This document shows, piece by piece, positions 51,386-60,757 of a DNA stretch of 64,000 bases. The translations under genes and the position numbers were made by a program. The notes under the pieces are model-generated. The model ran no database searches and was not told the origin of the DNA. It saw nothing but the letters and a program-made list of their open reading frames with translations. Within the stretch, counting starts at the first letter, position 1, and each line of letters begins with the position of its first letter. The stretch covers positions 1,999,160 to 2,063,159 of the forward strand of contig NZ_BMFK01000001.1 of NCBI RefSeq assembly GCF_014638355.1. Direction: 5' to 3'. This stretch comes from Priestia taiwanensis (GTDB taxonomy: Bacteria > Bacillota > Bacilli > Bacillales > Bacillaceae_G).

Positions 51386-52657
51386 CTAATAAGAATTAGG
51401 TCGTCTCTTTATAGGTCTTCTTTTCATAGGTCGTCTCTTCATACGTTTTCTTACGATGAATACACGACGAATGGCAATTAACAGAACAACACTTACGAAT
51501 GCCGTTCCAGCAGCCCATGAGATACGTTCTATCATACTAGTTCCAGGCGATAATACTTTCCCCACTGTTTTCTCAAATATCATCGCCTCAGTAGCTATAA
51601 CTGGAACTGTTTGAATAATTTGTCCATTGTTCTTTACATCTAACTGCCCAATGACATCACCTTTTTTAATACCATTTATATATAAGTCTTCATTCTTTTT
51701 CTCTACTAATTTTATTTCCGTTGTAATATTTGGTTGTTTATCTTTTGGAACAAACAATTCCACACTTTGCTCCACTGTTCCTTTCACTTGCTTGTCCAGA
51801 AACACCACATTTTCTCTCCAACTTTGCTTGTCCAAGACAACTTTCTTCTCCAACTGCGAGAAGGCATAGCTAGAAATGTTACGCATATCTTCATAATATG
51901 CTGGGTTCTTCGATTGCATTACAACGTTAATAACGCGCTTGCCATCCACTTGATCAACCTCTACTAGCGTGTTACCTGCTTGATCAGTAAATCCTGTCTT
52001 CGCTGCGAAGAAATGTGGATTCTCAAATGCCCGCCCTTTGTTTCGGATGAACTTTTTTTGGTGAGAAGTTGTTACATCTAAGCTCTTCGTTCCCATCGCT
52101 TTCACAAGTACATCATGCTTCAATGCTTCTCTCGTAATAAGAGCAATATCATATGCAGTAGAATAATGTTCTGGATGATGCAAACCACTAGCAGTTACGA
52201 AATTAGTATCATTCGCACCGAGTTCTTTCGCTCGCTCTGTCATCATCTTCGCAAATGCTTCCTCACTGCCCGCAATATGCTCTCCAATCGCATACGCCAT
52301 GTCATTCGCACTTAACACCATCAAAATATATAATGCCGTGTCTCTATCGACAGATTCCCCTGCTTGAAACTCAATCATATAATTACTCTTTTCTTGTTTC
52401 AAAGCATTCTCAGAAAAGACAATACGTTCATTTGCCTTTGCATGTTCCATCAAAAGTAAACCTGTCATTACTTTCGTCATACTTGCTGGGAAATGCTTTT
52501 CATGAGCTTGTTTATCAAAGATTATTTCTGCTGTCGTAGCTTCTAGTGAAACAGCTGCTTCACTCGTTAATTGCATCTCGGCATAAGCCTGCGTTGGGAT
52601 GCACAGCAACATCACACATGCTAATACATATGCCATTCCCCTTCTCATTCTGTTCAT
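51386..52657 (-). CDS. D-alanyl-D-alanine carboxypeptidase
   Basis: The 423-residue protein has a signal peptide ending near AYA (residue 26) and a penicillin-binding peptidase domain with SxxK (S59-M-T-K62), SxN in SANDMAY and KTG in KTGFTDQAG. A PBP5-type beta domain follows (about 290-370), then one membrane segment (about 378-398) and a basic tail with three (M/I)KRRP repeats. It trims D-Ala from peptidoglycan stem peptides. ATG 52657 has AAAGGTG upstream. It is DacF-like. Confidence 0.9.
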   Translation of the reverse strand: MNRMRRGMAYVLACVMLLCIPTQAYAEMQLTSEAAVSLEATTAEIIFDKQAHEKHFPASMTKVMTGLLLMEHAKANERIVFSENALKQEKSNYMIEFQAGESVDRDTALYILMVLSANDMAYAIGEHIAGSEEAFAKMMTERAKELGANDTNFVTASGLHHPEHYSTAYDIALITREALKHDVLVKAMGTKSLDVTTSHQKKFIRNKGRAFENPHFFAAKTGFTDQAGNTLVEVDQVDGKRVINVVMQSKNPAYYEDMRNISSYAFSQLEKKVVLDKQSWRENVVFLDKQVKGTVEQSVELFVPKDKQPNITTEIKLVEKKNEDLYINGIKKGDVIGQLDVKNNGQIIQTVPVIATEAMIFEKTVGKVLSPGTSMIERISWAAGTAFVSVVLLIAIRRVFIVRKRMKRRPMKRRPIKRRPNSY

Positions 52658-52843
52658 CACTCTTTTCACCTTTGCTGTATCGTTTTTTGGTTAAAAAAAC
52701 CATCCTCACATAGTATAGCAAACTATATTCTCTCGAAATATTTCTTTTTCATGACAAATTTAAAATATAATACAATAATAATCATTTTACTTTCTCCATG
52801 AAAAGAAAGACATGATAAAATGGAAGAAAAAGGAGTATCTGTT

Positions 52844-53014
52844 ATGCATTGGCGAAAATACCTCTCCCTTGGAGTTCCGTGTTTCTTCCTTGGCCTCGCA
52901 ATCATTCTATACGCTCCTCAAGAGAAAAAAACCTTCTCCTATCTTATTACTCTCCTCTTCTGGGCTACGTACTACCTGTGGATTCATGTAGAGAAAAAGA
53001 AACGAACTAAATAA
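52844..53014 (+). CDS. Small membrane protein, two segments
   Basis: The 56-residue protein starts MHWRKYLSLGVPCFFLGLAI with two hydrophobic stretches (about 8-24 and 33-48) and a KKKRTK end. ATG 52844 follows AAAGGAG. Family and function are unknown. It lies between two leftward genes and ends in a terminator shared with putP. Confidence 0.65.
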   Translation: MHWRKYLSLGVPCFFLGLAIILYAPQEKKTFSYLITLLFWATYYLWIHVEKKKRTK

Positions 53015-53052
53015 GAAAAGACCGCCCATCACCAGGCGGTCTTTTCTTATTT
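53010..53052. terminator. Bidirectional terminator between the small membrane gene and putP
   Basis: ATAAGAAAAGACCGCC-catcacca-GGCGGTCTTTTCTTAT, a very strong stem. Confidence 0.92.
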
Positions 53053-54519
53053 AAGCATCTTCTCTACCTCTGTAAAATCTTCTTCTATCGATGCTTTATT
53101 AACGTTCGTTACAATGCTTACAAATATGATACATGCAGTAGATACGGCAAATCCTGGCACCATTTCATATAAGAAGTCTGATAATCCTAACACTTCTTTC
53201 CATATAATAACAGTACTTGCCCCTGCAATCATTCCTGTAAGTGCCCCCCACTTCGTCATACGTTTCCAGTATAGACTTAATAGAACAACTGGACCAAATG
53301 AAGCACCAAATCCTGCCCAGGCATACGCAACAAGTGCTAAAATTGTTTCGCTCTTACTATACGAGATACCGATAGCAATTACTGCAACAACTAACACAGC
53401 TAGACGTCCAACTAACACAAGCTCTTTATCTGATGCCGAACGACGGAAGAATGTACGATATAAATCTTCTGTCACTGCACTAGACGTTACAAGTAACTGT
53501 GACGAAATAGTACTCATTACCGCTGCTAATACAGCCGCTAATAAGAATCCTGAAATAATTGGATGGAATAGAAGACGAGACAATTCAATAAATACTGTTT
53601 CTGCCGCTGCTCCTACTAATGGCGTTCCTTGTCCTGTAAAGTAAGCAATCCCAATAAATCCAGTTAGCATCGCGCCACCAATTGAGAAAATCATCCATGC
53701 CATTCCAATTGCTCTCGCTTTTTTCATTTCTTTTACAGAAGAAATAGCCATGAAGCGTACAATAATATGAGGTTGTCCAAAATAACCTAATCCCCATGCT
53801 AATAGTGAAATAATTCCAATAAACGTTGTTCCTTCAAATAAATTAAATAACGCTGGATTTACTTCATAAATAATGGTTGTTGTTTCTTCAACACCGCCAA
53901 CATTCCAAATTGTTACGACTGGTACGATAATTAATGCAAGGAACATAATCAATCCTTGTACGAAGTCAGTCCAACTAACTGCTAAGAATCCACCAAATAA
54001 TGTGTATGCGACTACTACAACCGCAATAATCCAAAGACCTTTTTCATATCCAATCCCAAATGTATTATCGAATAAAATTGCACCTGACACCAAACCAGAT
54101 GAAACATAGAATGTAAAGAAAATCATAATAACGAGACCAGATACAAGACGTAACAAATGCGACGTATCTTTGAATCGGTTCTCTAAAAACTGTGGAATCG
54201 TAATTGCATTACTCGCTACTTCCGAATAAACACGCAAGCGCGGCGCTACAAACAACCAGTTTGCATACGCACCAATTACTAACCCAATGGCAATCCATGA
54301 ACTACTTAATCCAGTTACATACATTGCTCCAGGTAATCCCATTAGCAACCATCCACTCATATCAGAGGCTCCAGCACTTAAAGCTGTTACTGCGGGGCCT
54401 AAAGAGCGACCTCCAAGCATATAATCTGATAAATTAGATGTTTTTCGATATGCCCAGTACCCGATAAGTAACATGCCGAACATATAAATGACAATTGAAA
54501 AAAGCAATTGTGTATCCAT
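53047..54519 (-). CDS. putP: Sodium/proline symporter
   Basis: The 490-residue sodium:solute symporter has thirteen segments, with YMLGGRSLGPAVTALSAGASDMSGWLL near the N-terminus and WGLGYFGQPHIIVRFMA, both typical of PutP. It imports proline with Na+. Opu-type osmoprotectant use (OpuE) is an alternative within the same family. The start follows AAAGGAG. It is a single-gene unit. Confidence 0.9.
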   Translation of the reverse strand: MDTQLLFSIVIYMFGMLLIGYWAYRKTSNLSDYMLGGRSLGPAVTALSAGASDMSGWLLMGLPGAMYVTGLSSSWIAIGLVIGAYANWLFVAPRLRVYSEVASNAITIPQFLENRFKDTSHLLRLVSGLVIMIFFTFYVSSGLVSGAILFDNTFGIGYEKGLWIIAVVVVAYTLFGGFLAVSWTDFVQGLIMFLALIIVPVVTIWNVGGVEETTTIIYEVNPALFNLFEGTTFIGIISLLAWGLGYFGQPHIIVRFMAISSVKEMKKARAIGMAWMIFSIGGAMLTGFIGIAYFTGQGTPLVGAAAETVFIELSRLLFHPIISGFLLAAVLAAVMSTISSQLLVTSSAVTEDLYRTFFRRSASDKELVLVGRLAVLVVAVIAIGISYSKSETILALVAYAWAGFGASFGPVVLLSLYWKRMTKWGALTGMIAGASTVIIWKEVLGLSDFLYEMVPGFAVSTACIIFVSIVTNVNKASIEEDFTEVEKMLK

Positions 54520-54746
54520 GCTGTTTCTTCTCCTTTCTCTTTTTTCCCTAGCAAAAAACTTGAACTATACTAGACGAATTTCTTTATTATACCGATTTCT
54601 TTGCTTTATCACCATAATATTTTTCATTATTGTATCAATAAATGAAATTATCAAATTTATATCATCATTATTTTCTTCTTTTTACATGAAAAATCATATA
54701 TAATAAGAACGTATATTCGTATACTTTAGAAAGGACAACATGAATT

Positions 54747-55217
54747 ATGCCATCAGGAAAAACACATACGAAAATCAATCTTATCGGTCTCCCCGTTATC
54801 ATTGCACCACTCGCGTTACTTCACCCACTTCACTACGAGGCAATATTTGTATACGCAGCCGGCTTTTTAATCGGGACATACTTGCTCACTCCTGACCTTG
54901 ATACAGAGAGTGATTGCTACAACAATTGGGGCTTATTCCGCTTCCTCTGGTATCCATATCAGAAATTCATCCCGCACCGATCCATTCTCTCGCATGGCCT
55001 TTTAATTGGAGATATTATCCGTATTCTCTATTTATCCATTATCTTGTTCCCTCTCGCTTCATTCGTGAACAAGCAATACGGAGAAACAACGCTTCTCGTT
55101 TGGTTAGAAGAACATCGTGACGTTCTTTTTGTTCTTATTCTTGGAGTAATTACTGCTAGCACGTTTCATATCGTATTAGATAAGTTTTATAAACCAAAGC
55201 GACGCAAAAAACGGTAA
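54747..55217 (+). CDS. DUF2227-type metal-binding membrane protein
   Basis: The 156-residue protein starts MPSGKTHTKINLIG, with four membrane segments, LLTPDLDTESDC and FIPHRSILSHGLLIGD. The conserved His/Asp pattern (HTK, DLD, HRS, SHG) is like membrane-bound metal-dependent hydrolases of the YdjM/DUF2227 group. The enzymatic role is unproven. The coding end overlaps a strong terminator. Confidence 0.8.
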   Translation: MPSGKTHTKINLIGLPVIIAPLALLHPLHYEAIFVYAAGFLIGTYLLTPDLDTESDCYNNWGLFRFLWYPYQKFIPHRSILSHGLLIGDIIRILYLSIILFPLASFVNKQYGETTLLVWLEEHRDVLFVLILGVITASTFHIVLDKFYKPKRRKKR

Positions 55218-55249
55218 GAAAAGAATTCGTTCTTTTCTTACCGTTTTTT
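55206..55249 (+). terminator. Terminator overlapping the DUF2227 gene end
   Basis: AAAAAACGGTAAGAAAAGAA and its complement around TTCG, then a T run. Confidence 0.92.
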
Positions 55250-55326
55250 GTCGCACAGGTAATAGAATGCACTACCTTTTTTGTGTATAATGAATCCCAT
55301 ATCTTGTACATAGAAAGGAAACGAAC

Positions 55327-55605
55327 ATGAGCAATCATAAACAAGACCGTCGTTTTAAAATCGCTCATCGCGAGGCATTAATTGGACTAGCTTTAGCATT
55401 CATTCATTTTATTTGGTGGTACGGATTCGCATACGGATTCGGCTCCCAACCAGTTGAGGAATATACATACATATTCGGATTTCCAGCGTGGTTCTTCTAC
55501 AGCTGTATCGTCGGCTTCATCGTAATCGTTATCCTTCTAACTATTCTCGTCTACACTGTATTCAAAGATGTACCACTAGACGAAGAAGGAGATGACACAG
55601 AATGA
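55327..55605 (+). CDS. yhdT: YhdT family small membrane subunit
   Basis: The 92-residue protein has two membrane segments, starting with a basic N-terminus and EALIGLALAFIHFIWWYGFAYG, characteristic of YhdT (DUF997), the small protein encoded before panF. It ends in an acidic tail. Its stop overlaps the panF start by four bases (ATGA). Its exact role with the symporter is unknown. Confidence 0.9.
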   Translation: MSNHKQDRRFKIAHREALIGLALAFIHFIWWYGFAYGFGSQPVEEYTYIFGFPAWFFYSCIVGFIVIVILLTILVYTVFKDVPLDEEGDDTE

Positions 55606-57041
55606 ATTATTACACCATTATCCCAATGATCTTGTTCCTTCTTTTTACTTTCGCCATTGGGATTTACACATCTAAGCAAATGAAAACTTCCACTAACTCT
55701 TCTTTCCTTCAAGAATACTTCTTAGGAGGACGGGAACTTGGCGGGCTACTCCTTGCAATGACAATGATTGCAACGTATGGAAGTGCAAGTAGCTTCATTG
55801 GAGGACCTGGAATTGCCTACAAAATGGGACTTGGCTGGGTACTACTTTCCATGATTCAAGTTGTAACAGGTTATTTCGTTCTAACAACATTAGGCAAGAA
55901 ATTCGCCATTATCGCGAGAAAAATGAAAGCAATTACGTTAATCGATTATTTAAAAGGACGATACAACAATAAACTAGTTGTCATCCTTTCAGCACTTAGC
56001 ATTATCGTCTTTCTTTTCTCTTCTACTGTCGCACAGTGGGTTGGGGGTGGACGATTAATTGAATCGCTAACGGGATTACCGTATACTGCTTCATTATTTA
56101 TTTTCTCCATCTCTGTCGTGCTATATGTTGTAATCGGCGGATTCCGCGCTGTCGCGATTACAGACTGCTTACTCGGCATTATTATGTTATGCGGAACAGC
56201 TATTATTTTAATTGGAACGACAATCGCTGGTGGCGGTGTCACAAATATTATGCAAGAGCTTATTGAAATTAACCCTAACCTTGTCACACCATTTGGACCT
56301 GACGGCTCATTAAGCGCTCTTTACGTCAGTTCGTTCTGGGTATTAGTTGGCGTAGGTGTTGTTGGACTTCCCCAAATTAGTGTTCGTGCCATGAGCTACA
56401 AAAATACTCGTTCCATGCACCGTGCCATGATTATCGGGACAATCGTCGTTGGAACAATCATGCTTGGTATGCACTTAACCGGTGTATTCGCACGTGTTGT
56501 ATTGCCAGGGATAGAGGTTGGAGACACAGTCATGCCACTTCTTGCTCTAGAAGTATTACCACCGTGGTTAGCTGGTATCTTCTTAGCAGCACCGATGGCA
56601 GCAATTATGTCGACTGTGAACTCACTCTTATTACTTATAAGCTCATCCATTGTCAAAGACATCTATATTAACTACGTGAATCCACACGCAAGTGAAACAA
56701 TTGTGAAACGTGCAAGCATGACCGTTACTGCTTTACTCGGTATTTTCATTTTCATCGCAAGTATTCATCCGCCTGACTTCCTTATTTGGTTAAACTTATT
56801 TAGCTTCGGCGGACTAGAAGCTGCTTTCGTATGGCCAATAGTCTTAGGTCTATATTGGAAGCGAGGAAATGCAAATGGTGCCATTACATCGATGATTGTT
56901 GGTGTAGGATCCTATATTTTATTCGATCGTCTCTATCCAAATCCACTTGGGATGCATACAGTTGTACTACCACTCTGCTTATCGCTTGTTGGATATATCA
57001 TCGGAAGTCTTGTGACAGAAAAAAAACTTCCATCTAGCTAA
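55602..57041 (+). CDS. panF: Sodium/pantothenate symporter
   Basis: The 479-residue sodium:solute symporter with thirteen segments has LQEYFLGGRELGGLLLAMTMIATYGSASSFIGGPG, typical of PanF. It imports pantothenate with Na+ for coenzyme A synthesis. Translational coupling to yhdT supports PanF over other SSS members. Confidence 0.93.
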   Translation: MNYYTIIPMILFLLFTFAIGIYTSKQMKTSTNSSFLQEYFLGGRELGGLLLAMTMIATYGSASSFIGGPGIAYKMGLGWVLLSMIQVVTGYFVLTTLGKKFAIIARKMKAITLIDYLKGRYNNKLVVILSALSIIVFLFSSTVAQWVGGGRLIESLTGLPYTASLFIFSISVVLYVVIGGFRAVAITDCLLGIIMLCGTAIILIGTTIAGGGVTNIMQELIEINPNLVTPFGPDGSLSALYVSSFWVLVGVGVVGLPQISVRAMSYKNTRSMHRAMIIGTIVVGTIMLGMHLTGVFARVVLPGIEVGDTVMPLLALEVLPPWLAGIFLAAPMAAIMSTVNSLLLLISSSIVKDIYINYVNPHASETIVKRASMTVTALLGIFIFIASIHPPDFLIWLNLFSFGGLEAAFVWPIVLGLYWKRGNANGAITSMIVGVGSYILFDRLYPNPLGMHTVVLPLCLSLVGYIIGSLVTEKKLPSS

Positions 57042-57062
57042 GGAAATTCCCTTAGCTTTTCT
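57036..57062 (+). terminator. panF terminator
   Basis: AGCTAAGG-aaatt-CCCTTAGCT, then TTTCTC. It overlaps the stop codon. Confidence 0.65.
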
Positions 57063-57348
57063 CATGAGTAAGAGGTCCTAAAAAATTTTTTCATTGTTTT
57101 CTTTTTCTATGCTTGCCTTTTGGGATAGAGATTTTATATTATAAAAAGGTTGATATTTTTTTGAACGTTCCGCTTTGAGTAAAGGGAAAAGAAACGAACG
57201 CAACACGTTTACCAAATATTACACCCTAGTTGCTTCGATTCTAAAAACAAGCACATCTACACATACTAACTAACTCCGGCGTCGCTTTTATTTTTTATGT
57301 TGTATGCTGTACGAACAAGACGCAATCGCATGAAACAAAGGAAGGAGT
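57063..57348. other. Non-coding gap before the zinc-finger-like gene
   Basis: AT-rich, no ORF with an SD, no recognised repeat or riboswitch. It probably holds the promoter of the next gene. Confidence 0.4.
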
Positions 57349-58245
57349 TTGTTCAAAACTCGCCTCTGTTTTCTATGCAAAAAACACTACATGACACAAT
57401 CTACATTGAGGGGAGATAGATACAAAATGTGTGCAAAAAAGCATAATGCAATCCGAACTGCAAAGATGGCACGTGAATTAATGCTAGGTGACAAAGACGT
57501 TACCGCTTCTACCGTAATGGTATACAGCAATGACGGAATTAATGATGAAATCAAAATTGAGGGACTACACCCAAAGTCAAACGAAGAAATTTTCTCAACT
57601 GGCGAAATTGACTGGAACTACAGTGTTATCTACAAAATTGTTGACTTCACAGGCAAAGCTGAAATCGGAAAAGTTATCTTAGACGGCATGCACAAAAACA
57701 ACGTGACGCTAAAGATCGAAAAAATCATGTGGCGCAAAGAGCCGCAACAAGAAGCTGTCAAAGTAGAAGAAGCACCACAACCTGAGCCACAACAAGTAGA
57801 AAAACCAGCTCATCCGGCACAAGAAATCGCAAAGCCAGTGAAAAAAGAAGTGGTGAAAGTAGAAGGAATTAAGCAAGAGGCACCGAAGAAGGAAGTACAA
57901 CAAGAACTAGTCCGTAACGTACAACCATCCACTCCGAAAGTAGCTCCTGCTCCTGTAAAAACAGAACGAGTTGTGCAACCAGTCAAACCAATTGACCCAC
58001 AAACAACGCACAACACACCAGAAATCGAAAAGAAATATAAGCGACTACTAACAAGAACGACAGAAATTTGTCGTAACTGGGATTTAGGCGCTGACATAGA
58101 TGATGCAATTGAATCATTAAAAGACGAACTAGCAGCTCAAGGAGCTCCGCCATATTTAGATAGCGAAACAATTCAAACATTGCAACAGCTTCGTTCTCTA
58201 AAGAACAAAGGCATCAACTTAGAAAAGCTAGTCAAACTCGTATAA
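57349..58245 (+). CDS. Zinc-finger-like protein with charged Pro-rich linker
   Basis: The 298-residue protein has a possible zinc site at the N-terminus: CFLC at about 7-10 and CAKKH at about 28-32. Residues 33-125 form a mixed alpha/beta domain. About 128-215 is a low-complexity linker rich in Lys, Pro, Glu, Gln and Val. The last 85 residues are a helical domain (YKRLLTRTTEICRNWDLGADI, LQQLRSLKNKGINLEKLV). The TTG start at 57349 keeps the CxxC...CxxxH intact and has AAAGGA upstream; a later ATG at 57427 (MCAKKH) also has GAGGGGAG. I do not recognise the family. Confidence 0.65.
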   Translation: MFKTRLCFLCKKHYMTQSTLRGDRYKMCAKKHNAIRTAKMARELMLGDKDVTASTVMVYSNDGINDEIKIEGLHPKSNEEIFSTGEIDWNYSVIYKIVDFTGKAEIGKVILDGMHKNNVTLKIEKIMWRKEPQQEAVKVEEAPQPEPQQVEKPAHPAQEIAKPVKKEVVKVEGIKQEAPKKEVQQELVRNVQPSTPKVAPAPVKTERVVQPVKPIDPQTTHNTPEIEKKYKRLLTRTTEICRNWDLGADIDDAIESLKDELAAQGAPPYLDSETIQTLQQLRSLKNKGINLEKLVKLV

Positions 58246-58271
58246 CATATGCACTTATACTTACTTTCTTT

Positions 58272-58297
58272 GTAGCACATATTCGTGCTACTTTTTT
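58272..58297 (+). terminator. Terminator of the zinc-finger-like gene
   Basis: GTAGCAC-atattc-GTGCTAC followed by TTTTTT. Confidence 0.85.
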
Positions 58298-58311
58298 CTT
58301 TCTATACAAAA

Positions 58312-58362
58312 CAAAGAAGCTACACGATACTCTATCTCTCTATGTATCACGTAGCTTCTTTT
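58312..58362 (-). terminator. Terminator of the LexA-box small membrane gene
   Basis: AAGAAGCTAC..GATAC ... GTATC..GTAGCTTCTT; the minus strand ends in TTTGTTTTG. It may act on both strands. Confidence 0.7.
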
Positions 58363-58389
58363 ATATATTTCCTCATACGATTATCCTCA

Positions 58390-58557
58390 CTAACGCCTTG
58401 TTGATTTCATTGCGCTCTTATAAATCTTCTTATCCATTGTTACATATGCACACGTAAATGCAATTGCCACTAATGCAACTCCTACATACGTCCCGATTTC
58501 TCTTGCCGTTTCTACCGTTCCTGCAAACTCATTAAAAACCATTGGAATAATAAACAT
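58390..58557 (-). CDS. 55-aa membrane protein with LexA-like boxes
   Basis: The product begins MFIIPMVFNEFAGTVETARE, followed by one membrane segment (about 21-40, IGTYVGVALVAIAFTCAYVT) and a basic C-terminal tail (KKIYKSAMKSTRR). ATG 58557 follows GGAGG at ten bases; the longer frame to 58641 runs through the promoter. Three LexA-like boxes surround the promoter, so it is probably DNA-damage induced. By analogy with small SOS membrane proteins such as YneA or SidA it might delay division, but it shares no sequence with those I know. Confidence 0.72.
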   Translation of the reverse strand: MFIIPMVFNEFAGTVETAREIGTYVGVALVAIAFTCAYVTMDKKIYKSAMKSTRR

Positions 58558-58591
58558 CTTTCTAATACCTCCGACTATGTAATGTTTGAAC

Positions 58592-58605
58592 AGAACTTTT
58601 GTTCG
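58592..58605. promoter_or_regulatory. LexA-like box 3, downstream of the -10
   Basis: Minus strand CGAACAAAAGTTCT against CGAACRNRYGTTYC: two mismatches. Confidence 0.5.
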
Positions 58606-58612
58606 TAAACTC

Positions 58613-58641
58613 ATTATAAAACACCTGTTCTGTTTTTTCAA
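58613..58641 (-). promoter_or_regulatory. Promoter of the 55-aa membrane protein
   Basis: Minus strand TTGAAA (58636-58641), 17 bp, TATAAT (58613-58618). Confidence 0.8.
58618..58631. promoter_or_regulatory. LexA-like box 2, in the promoter spacer
   Basis: Minus strand AGAACAGGTGTTTT. The core GAACRNRYGTTY is fully matched and the outer bases differ. Confidence 0.65.
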
Positions 58642-58650
58642 CAGAAAAAT

Positions 58651-58664
58651 AGAACAAATGTTTT
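58651..58664. promoter_or_regulatory. LexA-like box 1, upstream of the -35
   Basis: Plus strand AGAACAAATGTTTT. The core GAACRNRYGTTY is fully matched. Confidence 0.6.
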
Positions 58665-58769
58665 ATTTTTTTCACAACCTAGTAATTATGCCTTACGAAC
58701 AATAAGACGTGGTAGAATACTAAATCCTTGTAGGTGTAAGAGAAACCATTACATAGCAGGGCTCACGAT

Positions 58770-60671
58770 TTAGTAACCAACAGGCGTAACAATAGGAAAA
58801 TCAGGGTTTATTGAATCTTGTACCGATAAGAATGCATGCCATTTCTCACTATCTCCTTGAATAATGATGAGGGCATGACTCGACTTTGTATTCGTTGTTG
58901 CTAATTCATACAATGTGTCTTTCCACATGGTCACAGTCACTTCTGCATCCATATCTATGTCACTCTTCAAATACCGAAAGATGCCACGTTTGATTTCGGT
59001 GGATGCTACTTCCTGTCGATCAGGGATAATGAAATTAAGTTTGTACTCATACTCTCCTGCTTTTATACCGTCCACTCGGATGCTAAATAAATTCAGTATA
59101 TCTTTCAGTGGAATTGCATCTAATACTTCTTTCGTAATAATGGAAATTGGCATCGGTATTTTACCAAAACGTAACTCCTGAGCTCCTGTTAAGTACTCAT
59201 TACGCCACGGTCCCGATTCCGTAATATATCCTAGTTGCTCTAATGCATCTGCACATAGTAATTTTGCATTTCTGTTCGTTGGATTTGCATAAATAACATG
59301 CTTCATTACTTCCGCTACCCATTGGTACTCTCCGTCTTCGAATGATTTCCGTGCTTTCTCTAAAATCGCCTCCTCTCCCCCCATATACTCCACATATTTC
59401 TTTGCTGATTCCTCTGGCACTAACTTATTTAAATCAACTGGATTGCTATTGTACCAACCAAGATATTTTTGATAGACTCCCTTCGCGTTATGATTCAACG
59501 TCCCATAGAAAGGACTTGTATACCACTCATCTAAACTATTTGGCAACTTTATCATTCGCCCTACATTCTCCAATGTGTATCCTTTGTTAATAAGCCGCAA
59601 CGTTTGATCATTTATATATTGATAGACGTCCCTTTGTTTTGCCATATACTCGAGACACGCTTGGTTGCCAAATCGTGGCCAATTATGAACACCAAATATA
59701 CTTGTTAAAGACGCACCAAATAACTCGATTGCTTGTTGTAAATAATACGCCCAAGCTACTGGATCACGAACTCTCGCACCCCGTAACGTATATAAATTGT
59801 GCATTGTCACCGTACAATTTTCCACCATACATAACGATCGTTCACGTGGAATATACATATTCATCTCTGCTGGTGCTTCTGTTCCTGGCGTTAATTGAAA
59901 TTGGATACACACACCATCAATTATTTTCTCAACATACAGTTCACTACCATCATTCACAACCTCTGTTACATTATTCGTTAACGTAACAATACCCGTCGAT
60001 AACTCTTTTCCGATTCCGTTATCAATGTGTCCTTTGGCATCACGGCGCAACCCTTGTCCGTACATATACACGCCGCGCCTAGACATCGCCACCCCAGCCG
60101 TAACATTCTCTTCGATGACCGCTTTCATGAAACCTTCTGGTGCATATACATCCGTATGCGGTTGCAAAATCCCCAAAATCCCGCCGTAATGATCCGTATG
60201 AGAATGGCTCAAAATAATAGCACGAATTGGAATCTCCCCAAAATAATCCGTTACTAGTTGAAAAGCAGCCCTTGCTGTTTCTTCAGAAGTAAGACAGTCA
60301 ATCACAATCCATCCTGTGTCTCCTCTCACAACACTCAAATTAGCCATATCAAAGCCTCTTACCTGATAAATACGCTCGGTCACTTGATATAATCCTGCAT
60401 GAAGATTTAACTTCGCCTGCTCCCAAAGCTTCGGATGAGCAGTAGCAGGTAGCCCCTCCTGCTGTAGAAACTCATATCGTTTCATGTTCCACACAGGCCA
60501 AGGATGTTTGTTCCCATCAATCGTTAAGAGCGGCACTTCAACAAGTGTATTTTTCCTTACTAACTCTTGTTCTCTTTTTACTTTCTCCCATGCAATCTTT
60601 TCATATGAATGAGCATTAATTTCGCGTGTTTTACTCGTTGCTCCTTTTCTTTCTGGTGTTAACTCTCTCAT
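58770..60671 (-). CDS. Alkyl sulfatase, metallo-beta-lactamase fold (SdsA1/YjcS-like)
   Basis: The protein has 633 residues. The metallo-beta-lactamase domain has HSHTDH (156-161). Further ligands are in PGTEAPAEMNMY and MVENCTVTMHN, and the GVHNWPRFGN loop is typical of alkyl sulfatases. A helical dimerisation domain and a C-terminal SCP2-like lipid-binding domain (about 510-633) follow. It hydrolyses medium or long alkyl sulfates such as dodecyl sulfate. No signal peptide is seen, so it is cytosolic here. ATG 60671 has a GGGGGAG-like SD. It is a single-gene unit. Confidence 0.92.
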   Translation of the reverse strand: MRELTPERKGATSKTREINAHSYEKIAWEKVKREQELVRKNTLVEVPLLTIDGNKHPWPVWNMKRYEFLQQEGLPATAHPKLWEQAKLNLHAGLYQVTERIYQVRGFDMANLSVVRGDTGWIVIDCLTSEETARAAFQLVTDYFGEIPIRAIILSHSHTDHYGGILGILQPHTDVYAPEGFMKAVIEENVTAGVAMSRRGVYMYGQGLRRDAKGHIDNGIGKELSTGIVTLTNNVTEVVNDGSELYVEKIIDGVCIQFQLTPGTEAPAEMNMYIPRERSLCMVENCTVTMHNLYTLRGARVRDPVAWAYYLQQAIELFGASLTSIFGVHNWPRFGNQACLEYMAKQRDVYQYINDQTLRLINKGYTLENVGRMIKLPNSLDEWYTSPFYGTLNHNAKGVYQKYLGWYNSNPVDLNKLVPEESAKKYVEYMGGEEAILEKARKSFEDGEYQWVAEVMKHVIYANPTNRNAKLLCADALEQLGYITESGPWRNEYLTGAQELRFGKIPMPISIITKEVLDAIPLKDILNLFSIRVDGIKAGEYEYKLNFIIPDRQEVASTEIKRGIFRYLKSDIDMDAEVTVTMWKDTLYELATTNTKSSHALIIIQGDSEKWHAFLSVQDSINPDFPIVTPVGY

Positions 60672-60727
60672 TACACTCCCCCTCCTGCCAATACACTACT
60701 ATATGTCGCTACTTTGTTTTTTGCCCG

Positions 60728-60757
60728 AAAAAAAGAAGCATGCCTACACATGCTTCT
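60728..60757 (-). terminator. Terminator of the EamA transporter gene
   Basis: AGAAGCATG...CATGCTTCT with TTTTTTT on the minus strand. Confidence 0.85.

Noticed and set aside
51403-51450. Short tandem repeat in the 3' end of the carboxypeptidase gene as a separate element
   Set aside because: It simply encodes the (M/I)KRRP tail repeats of the protein.
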